Assembly (NCBI RefSeq): GCF_048544455.1
Contig: NC_133529.1
Span: 51,765,401-51,829,400, forward strand
Source: Silene latifolia
Taxonomy: Eukaryota > Streptophyta > Magnoliopsida > Caryophyllales > Caryophyllaceae
Direction: 5' to 3'
DNA length: 64,000 nt
Shown: in pieces, positions 56,839 to 64,000 of the stretch
How positions within the stretch are numbered: position 1 is the first letter of the stretch
How the letters are laid out: each line of letters opens with the position of its first letter
Program-made: the position numbers and the translations under genes
The notes under the pieces: generated by a model
The model's database searches: none
Told to the model about the DNA's origin: nothing
The model's input: the letters and a program-made list of their open reading frames with translations, nothing else

Positions 56839-57335
56839 ATATCGTCAAGTTCATCAACTTATAGTGGTTCATATTATTCATCCGCTGATGATGATGAAGC
56901 ATCATATGAACCTCTTGCAGGACCCCCAAGTAGATTTATGTACGGTAAACCCTTTACGTGCATCATTCACAATCTCCCGTATACAGAGGACGGGCATGGA
57001 AAGGTGACCAGATAATAGTTTTGATTCGGTTAGCCGGATTGAATTTGGTTCAAACTATCTACCCGGGCAATGATGCGCATGATGCCTTCGGGCGGTGTGC
57101 CCTCATCGAGTTTGGCGGGGGTGAGGAGCAGGAATGCTTTCGTCAGGCTCGGGCATTCTATAAAAATGACTCTTTGAGACTCTGGTTTGATCACGATGAT
57201 CAACGGGTAGGCCCATATTTATGGGTTGCAAATGAATCTGACCGTCTCCTACTACTTCCGATTCTGCACCGCCAAGGTCGCATTGCCGAGCAGGGGACAG
57301 TGCCGTTGGAATGGGAAAATGGCTGTGTTGATTAG
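56839..57335 (+). pseudogene. CACTA-1 XS-domain gene 2
   Basis: Plus-strand copy, convergent with XS gene 3. Residues resemble the other two: SSSSSTYSGS start, PFTCIIHNLP, then GRCALIEFGGG, ECFRQARAFY, VGPYLWVANESD and a TAG stop at 57333. Lesions: the expected start codon is ATA at 56839-56841, and one base is missing near 57000 (A run in ggaaagg), which shifts the frame between the first strand and the rest of the domain. The copy is clearly diverged from genes 1 and 3, so the three are not a recent duplication. Confidence 0.6.
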
Positions 57336-57358
57336 GCTGAAGGTGAAAGAGACATATA

Positions 57359-57606
57359 TGGTGATATTGTCTCTGAATTCTAGAAGATGAAGTAACAAAA
57401 AAAACATACTCCCTCCATTCAACTCCACACTACACATTTGCTTTTTCACGTTTGTCAACGCTTGTGTTACGCGATAGATATCTTTAGCTTGATATTTTAA
57501 TATACTTCTAAAAACCTAAGTCATTATAATAAAAGTTAGATATTTTTCTGGTGTTATTGTCTCTGAATTCCAGAGGATGAGGTAACAAAAAACGTAACAA
57601 AAAAAC
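57359..57606. repeat. Duplicated 45-base block after XS gene 2
   Basis: ttgtctctgaattctagaagatga-gtaacaaaaa at about 57366 recurs at about 57560 with few changes, about 193 bases apart. The sequence between (from actccctccattc) has a beginning reminiscent of Stowaway-like MITEs, but no inverted end was found. Confidence 0.55.
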
Positions 57607-57682
57607 ATAAATAATTAAACTTTAATTCAAACCACTACCATAATCCAAATACAACTTACAATGCCAGATAATAATTAAAGAC

Positions 57683-58225
57683 TTAATTATTAGAATCTGA
57701 TGAAGTATTAGAATACTCATCATGAATTTCAGTATTGAGCAAGTCGTAGATCTGCCCTTCATTATCACCGGGAAGTGCAGGTGGAATGGCCTCTTTCACC
57801 CATGACATAGGCACGGTGGCAAGAATGTAATGCTTCCTACAATGTGTCAGCAGTTGATGATCAAGATAGGTCGCAACCCATAGATAAGGGCCTTGTTGTT
57901 TATTATCCGAATGGAAGTCCTCTTTCCCAGCATCTTCCCCCTCAAATCTCGCCCCTAATTTTCTTGCCTAACGAAAACTATCATGGCAGTTGGTTTCGTA
58001 AAACACGATAAAAGCGAAGCCTACAAAACCTTGCTTGTTTGTAGACACAGGGTACACTTTTTTAAACGCGGTGAAACCGGACTTATGAATCATTTGCGTC
58101 AACCACCCAAAATTAGGGTTTAAACCCTTTCCATTCACACCATAATGAACCGGGAGTTTATGAAGAATGCAAGTAAAAGGCTGTACGTAACAAGAAGGTG
58201 ATTGTAGCTCCGATACACCAGCCAT
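57683..58225 (-). pseudogene. CACTA-1 XS-domain gene 3
   Basis: From ATG 58225 to TAA 57683, 180 codons. The XS pattern is CILHKLP, a GKG turn, GFVGFAFIVFYE, FR-x-ARKLGARF, GPYLWVATYLDHQLL and a PMSW segment, with an acidic/serine end. A single TAG at 57968-57970 is the only damage. It falls at a position where gene 2 has glutamine (FRQARA), so CAG to TAG is likely. The promoter side faces the right terminal array of the CACTA. Confidence 0.7.
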
Positions 58226-58417
58226 ATTTTTTTTAGAGAGAAATTTAGAGAGAAATTAAAGAGTAAATGTTTGATAATTTAGAATTTGACCTAAAACATT
58301 ATGAATCCATATTTATAGAATTATTTTGGTCAAATTGAATATTATTGGTCAAATTGAATATTTATTAAAGTTCTGATAAAGTTTTGATTGCAGTAGTCAA
58401 ACTGAAAAATCTTATCA

Positions 58418-58815
58418 AATACTGACAACGGTCGAATTGAAAAACCGTTATTTCATAATAGAAAATAATAACGGTTACGAAAAATCAGTAGCTATATCAT
58501 AACAACGGGTAACAAAAACCGTTGCTGCTGTTAATTTAGTAACGATTTTCCAAAATGCCGATATCTTAAACTGGTAACGGTTTTCTAACAACTGTTGATA
58601 AGAGTGATTCTATAACGAGTTTTTGGAAACCGTTAAATGTTTTTGTCAACGGTTTGTTAAGCAGCCGTTGCCAATTATAATAACATCGGTTTTCGAGGGA
58701 AACCGTTATTTCTATTAGCGCGGTCTAGGTTTACGCCAATATTTGGAAAATGGTAATCTAAGTGCCGTTATTAAATGCATTAAACCTTTGTGAGACGCTC
58801 CTTATTGATTTCCAG
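58418..58815. repeat. CACTA-1 right subterminal repeat array
   Basis: At least a dozen ACCGTTRT-type motifs in both orientations (for example 58425, 58442, 58472, 58518, 58580, 58630, 58650 and 58700), mirroring the left end. An 18-base direct repeat (ttggtcaaattgaatatt) sits just inside, near 58327-58364. Confidence 0.88.
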
Positions 58816-58828
58816 ATTTGGCGTAGTG
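58816..58828. repeat. CACTA-1 right terminal inverted repeat
   Basis: ATTTGGCGTAGTG, exact complement of 14702-14714, followed by the target copy aga. Confidence 0.93.
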
Positions 58829-59199
58829 AGACCAGGGTTTGATAGCTTGGTATGTCAACCCCACCCTTTAAGCCAAAACCTTTTAAAAGCACTCAACATA
58901 CACTTATAATGCCTATGCCTATGCTTGTAGCTTGTATTTTATCACCTTTTGTAAACAAACCCGTGACGAATTTTTCAAAAACCTTTCTTCCAAATGTAAA
59001 ATTTAAATCTTTCAAAAATGGCCTAAATAGCACAAAGTCGATAAAAGCAAGTCAAAATTCTGTCGACATTTCAAAGGTCTTAAGTTAACGCTATCATTTT
59101 CAAAGTCAGTTCGAGTCAGAACTCCCACAATCACACACAATGGTTGTCTAGGATAATATTTCAAAATCAACATTTTCAAAATCCGTCACACGACACAAG
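58829..59199 (+). mobile_element. Ogre-type leader, right of CACTA-1
   Basis: Continues the sequence interrupted at 14701. Non-coding by appearance. It is interrupted again by Copia-3; 59195-59199 (acaag) should be the left target copy of Copia-3. Confidence 0.5.
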
Positions 59200-60481
59200 T
59201 GTTAGAAATCTATATCTCATTATACTCAACATATTCATATATGTTTTAATTTAATTTATTCATAAAATTAATTAGATCTTATGCATGCAAACATAAGTAA
59301 ATATAGAGAAGAAATCGTCATTCTTACAATAGAAATTTCGGATTATTGGGCACAAATGAGTTCTCCTACTCACTTGTTCTTGAGCTCTCCTAATATGGAT
59401 GAACAAAGATTCAAGGGTAGAATCTCTCCCAAAGATGAATACCCAAGATAACCCCTTAATAGATTAATATTATTAGATCTAGAATAATAATAATCTTACT
59501 AAAAATTGACCCAAAAGGTTTTTGTCCTCTTGAATTTTCGGCCAAGAGGAGAGGAATTTTGGAGTATTTTGTTTCTCTTTCTAAACTTCTTTTAGTTATT
59601 ATGTGAATGAATGAATAATACACTAACTATTGCATGTAGTGTAAGAGTAGAAAAATAAGCAAAACATTTGCTCTTTTTCATGTGGGAAAACCGAAAAATG
59701 GGAAGGGGAGAGAGCCCAATGCATGCTCTCCTTTTCTTCCGAAGAGAAAGATATGTATGCAAGGCTATGAGTAGGTTTTATAATTGTGTTTTCCACTTAT
59801 AAATAATCAACACAATTTTATCCTAATACTCCCTCCATTTCGGTACACACACATAAAATGGATGAGTCCATTTTATTTGTGATTTTGTCAATATGTCACA
59901 TGTGACACATTACATGACATCTTATATATAAAATGTATTTTTAACAATTAAAAATCAACATATTAATAAAATATGTCACTTGTAAAATTAACATGGTAAT
60001 TCACAATTACTTGTACCAAAATGGTTTACCAATTATAAATCACAACATCTTATATTTATAATAAATTATTCATTCCGTTTCAATTGTTTCCGTAAACAAT
60101 AATTTCATCTAAGTAATAAAACAATTTAATTATTTAGACCGTATCTTATTATAATCAAATTACAATAAGACACGTAAATATTACTTCCAAAATTGTTCGT
60201 CAATTTTAAGTAATTTAATTAACTCGTATCGTCATACGATCAATTAAATATTCAATTAAGAGTGTTACCCTTTAGGTATGACCTAAGGGGATCAACTGAT
60301 CACCACCGTCGCACGACAGTAATGTCAAACTCTAGTCAGCCAATCATTACCGATATGTGTGGACCAGTTGACAGTAAAATATTACTTCCCAATTGTATTC
60401 TTAAAATGAGACTTAAACATGTGATCATCATGATCGACGATTGCCAGATCGCATTATTGTCGGAGGACACATATTCCAACA
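59200..60481 (-). repeat. Copia-3 3' LTR
   Basis: 1282 bases, TGTTAGAAATC to CCAACA. The stem-loop block is at 60290-60372, with one G-U wobble in the outer helix on the sense strand. Confidence 0.9.
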
Positions 60482-60506
60482 ATCTCCCACTTGTCCTCGA
60501 CAAGTG
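60482..60506 (-). other. Copia-3 polypurine tract with abutting hairpin
   Basis: Same CACTTGTC-GAG-GACAAGTG-GGAGAT structure as in Copia-1 and Copia-2. Confidence 0.8.
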
Positions 60507-62776
60507 TGCGTCACCAATTCTCTTGTCCTATTACTATCTCCCACTCAATGCAAGGTGTCTTTCAGGTCGTACTTGCAAGTGATCATATCGAGAGTGGTTT
60601 CCTCGATCTGGAGAATAACTGATTGACCGAATTTATCTACCATAGATATCTTCCGAGCATGGCCACGCATTTCCAGTTCATTACTCCTCGAGTGGCCCTG
60701 AGATATTGTTATAACCCTGACTAGGGGTGGACAATTCCTATCGCACTTATTCCCTTCGACTAGCCACAACCATCATAACCCAAAATATGCCCATTTGACC
60801 CCATTTACGAAGGTCGTAGTAACACAAATCAAAGTTAATCTGAAACTGTGTCATCTTAGGCGAACAGTCTTTAGTCAAAAGAATCGACTCATTAGAATAC
60901 TATAGTAGCTCTCGCCACGACCAGGCTATATAAATTTGCCAGAACTCTATAAGCGGTCATAAGGCCCGACAAGGTGTTCCTAACAGTCTGCCTATATGAT
61001 CGAATAGTCATCTCACATGACTCTATGGCAATTGAACTTGCCATCAATCGCATCACACTCTAGTCACTTCGAGACGTCACCTCATACAAGTGACTATGGG
61101 CGAATACTATGTTAATCCGGGTTCACTTTAACGGGGTTCAATGTTGTCTCTACAACCCGTTTGGATGTAACAAAGTATAAAAGGAGTTTTCAGATTTAAA
61201 AACTCGAACGACAAATGTGATTATCACATATGAATAGTCAATACCTGATTACTACTTTATAATTTTTTTATAATCCATTTTGATCATGTATGTAGTTGTT
61301 CATCTCAATTCAATTGAAATGACATATGACATGACTCATCATGTTAAGCCTATAAGAAGGATTTGGTTAGTAGGTTTTATCAACTTATTGCGCCTAACTC
61401 AACCTTACTACATACTCGTTTTCCATTGTAATATATACATTTGCATTACAAAACTTTCTGAGTACGTGTCTAGATCCAATCTAGACATAAGCTCTCCAGT
61501 CATAGAATAGCTCCCACTATTTTCACAGTGTGCGGGACTCATCCCTCTTGTATATCCCATGATTGCAAGTGTACTCAATTTCCGTTGTAAACATTTCTCA
61601 TTGTTCTTTATTGCCTAGAACGATTCTAGAAAATCTATTTTTTAAACAACATAGCCACAATGGTATCTTAACCATCCTAATGTTTTTCGATTATGGCTTT
61701 GTCGGAAACCATGCGCAATCTCAATTGTCAATTGTCATTTGTGTAACACTCTTACACAAAATTGCATCAAAAACACTTTGTTTTACTTCCTTAATGCTTC
61801 TGCAAGCACATATCAGTAATCTTTATGGCTTACTTGGTAACTATTACTTAAATTCGATTTGAAACAATTCATCATACTCAACGTATATGAAGTGTTATAC
61901 ATCATTTCATATTTAATTGATTCGGCAGCGGAAGCAAATGGAATCAATCAAATGTGTTCAACTTGATTGAACTAGTCATGAATCTTATCAACATAAGACT
62001 TCTTATTTGACATTAATATCATGTAGATTTATCTCCATAAATTCGGATATTAAAGATGTACTATATTTCTCCAAAAGTCTAAAATCATTCGCAATGATCA
62101 ATATGTTATCCACATATAAGACTACTTAAAATTACCGTAACTCCCACTAAACTCCATGTATAAACACAACTTCTCGACTTATCGAGAAAAGTTTTATAAC
62201 ATGATCAAAACATTGATTCCAACTCATTGATGTCCTACTTAAGACCCTCTCTTAAGTTTCACATTATCAAGAATCTACAAAACTCAAGACATGTATTGAA
62301 TACATTCCTTCTAATTGAAGAAGTGAGTTTTTGGATTCACTTGCTATATATCTCATCATAATGAAATACAATCCTTAGACTTAAGCTTCTCAACTACTCC
62401 AAAACCCTTTGCTACGAATCAAGTTTTGAAATCTCTCTTTATTAGCGCAAAACCCTTTGTCACTAATCAAGCCTTTTATTTCGGATTTTCATGGCTCTAA
62501 GCCTTGTATTGAGTTGTGACTTAAGCATTCTCATGTAAGTCATATGTTCATTACTTTCTAGAAGTAATCAACTTGAATCAAACGATTTCTTTGTAAGTTA
62601 CAAGCTATTTACTTTCTAAAAGCAACACTAATTCATCATCTTCAACAAGTGATGACTTTAACCTCCTAGGTTTTGAAGAAACAACGTTTTACACAAAACG
62701 TCTCATGTAGCCAAGAAAGACCATTTTCTTGCGACATAACATTCTTTGGCACAATACAATTTGTGGCTCTTGAATA

Positions 62777-62845
62777 TTTTCTCCCACTCTGTCTTCTAGA
62801 AATAAACTTGTATTTTAGGAAGACAGCTTCACGAGCCACAAACCC
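62777..62845 (-). pseudogene. Copia-3 pol remnant, integrase-RT linker
   Basis: The best preserved copy of the linker in the window: about 23 codons with FVAREAVFLKYKF and ISRRQSGRK. Surrounding frames are broken. Confidence 0.6.
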
Positions 62846-64000
62846 GTTGTACTCGTGATAATTGAAAGGGAAAAATGAGCATTTGTTTCTTGTGTAAGCT
62901 TACAAACATGGTACCCTACCATTTCATATCTCATATGATTCGTTTTGGATTTAGTGGAAAAATAATTTAGACAAAATGATAAAATCCCCAAAAGGGTCAA
63001 GTAACTCAAAGTAACTTGATTGAAGTCCAAACCATATCGAATAGCGTTTGAATTATTATCCAACCACACATTATCCCATAATGTGTGTTAAGAGAACTTG
63101 TGATACTATATCACATTTCATTTGGCTTATATCAAAGTCTTCACTTTGATAATCCCATCACGACTAAATTGTGATTCCTTGAACTCTTTGAACTTCTTCA
63201 AAGATTTCCCTATTTACCTTATTAAGTGAACACATTAGCGTCAACTTAAATCGTTGTTAAAAGAAAATGATCAACCTATTTTGGATCAATGATTTACAAC
63301 CTCGATCTCCTTTTCAACCAAAAGGCACGAGATATCTTGCATTGAATACAAGATACGCATATACCATAAGATCTAATGGTTTCAAGAGTACTTGATAACT
63401 CTTTGCGTTCATCATTCCAGAATCTAAGGTTTAATCTTGGGTTACCAATTTGAGTCTTGCATCATCTACATGATATATCATTCTAGTTTGGTTTAGAATA
63501 TAATCACCTTTGATAATGGGCTAGCCATATATCAAATCATGGTGTATAGGGTCACAAAAGTGAAACCTCTTTTGTATCTTAACAAAATTATATTCTTATT
63601 TAGAGTTTATTCACTTAATAGTCATAATTAAGGTATTAATATAAACCCAAAACTAGATTGAGTACACAATGACTCTACCTCTCAACATCATTGTTGCTAG
63701 TCGTCATATTCTAATCATCTTATGTATCGAATGCAATGATGAAAACCTCCACTGGTTTCTAATATTGACGAAGTAGTACTAGCAAAATTTATGTTAATCA
63801 AATAATCATTTAAAGAAGAAGGTCCCATTAGATGTCCCACAACTAACTTGTTGATTCTTCAATAATTTGGGGTAGTCTCCTTTCTAGTGTCCAACAATTA
63901 AGACAATGGAAACTTTATTGGTCGGGATTGATAGGTTTAGTATCGTTATTCTCAATAACTTTACTTTTAACATTACCTTGTATCAATTCCATTCTAATTT

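Larger units (their letters stand above)
14702..58828 (-). mobile_element. CACTA-1, En/Spm-superfamily DNA transposon
   Basis: The element is bounded by CACTACGCCAAAT at 14702-14714 and its exact reverse complement at 58816-58828, with the three-base duplication aga on both sides (14699-14701, 58829-58831). Both ends carry dense subterminal repeats (core ACCGTTGT/ACAACGGT), as expected for CACTA elements. After removing the Athila (15710-39334), Gypsy-2 (42434-48591) and LINE (50211-55169) insertions with one target copy each, about 9.4 kb remain. That core holds a multi-exon transposase/Ulp1 gene, a GRF zinc-finger gene and three XS-domain genes. I do not see a TnpD-type (Tnp2) catalytic transposase, so it may depend on another copy. 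Confidence 0.9.
59200..64000 (-). mobile_element. Copia-3, right part outside window
   Basis: Minus-strand Copia element. Its 3' LTR is 59200-60481, the purine tract with hairpin 60482-60506, and the interior continues past the window. The LTR belongs to the Copia-2 subfamily (clearly diverged from it), while most of the interior (about 61250-64000) matches Copia-1 and Copia-A. So it combines a Copia-2-like LTR with a Copia-1-like interior. No intact frame; the pol trace is at 62777-62845. Confidence 0.85.

Noticed and set aside
57409-57555. Stowaway-like MITE starting at actccctcc
   Set aside because: No matching inverted terminus and no TA duplication could be found; only the first dozen bases are suggestive.
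1-64000. tRNA or rRNA genes
   Set aside because: Only primer-binding complements of tRNA ends were seen; no cloverleaf or rRNA core sequence was recognised on either strand.

Overview
The window is repeat-derived DNA from a flowering plant, almost certainly a eudicot. It is AT-rich and holds plant-type Copia, Athila and Tat/Ogre Gypsy, L1 LINE, CACTA and TRIM elements. It shows spliceosomal introns, a plant-specific XS-domain family, and primer sites for plant tRNA-iMet, tRNA-Asp and tRNA-Arg. I see no ordinary single-copy host gene. A Caryophyllales source is only a guess.

The layout is a set of nested insertions, most confirmed by exact target-site duplications (TSDs). The outermost layer is a Tat/Ogre-type Gypsy element (LTR end, tRNA-Arg primer site and leader at 14016-14701, continuing at 58829-59199). 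A CACTA transposon, CACTA-1 (14702-58828, TSD aga), sits in its leader. CACTA-1 holds an Athila-type Gypsy (15710-39334, minus strand, TSD ataat), a non-autonomous Athila-lineage element called Gypsy-2 (42434-48591, TSD acata) and an L1-type LINE (50211-55169, TSD agagtagaac). The Athila element in turn contains a TRIM in its 3' LTR (16098-16650, TSD atatc) and a Copia element, Copia-1 (22646-34342, TSD cggtg), in its pol gene. Copia-1 contains a second CACTA, CACTA-2 (27762-30750, TSD ttt), with captured gene fragments. The deepest chain is five layers.

Left of the nest are a Copia internal fragment (1-2197), a 5' LTR of another Copia element (2391-3615) and an Athila-like LTR (3616-14015) that is split by Copia-2 (3826-12597, TSD atggg). 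Copia-2 keeps an intact 298-residue gag. On the right, Copia-3 (59200 to beyond 64000) is inserted in the Ogre leader.

Without its insertions CACTA-1 is about 9.4 kb. It carries a multi-exon gene with a Ptta/En/Spm-type transposase region and a Ulp1-like protease end, an intact GRF zinc-finger ORF, and three XS-domain genes. XS is the domain of the RNA-silencing proteins SGS3 and IDN2/FDM. Each XS copy is broken by only one or two small lesions. The gene units are separated by arrays of the CACTA subterminal repeat (core ACCGTTGT). A transposon carrying RNA-silencing-type proteins beside a SUMO-protease-like domain is the most interesting content here. A second notable signal is a two-helix RNA structure with compensatory changes, conserved in the LTRs of otherwise diverged Copia families.
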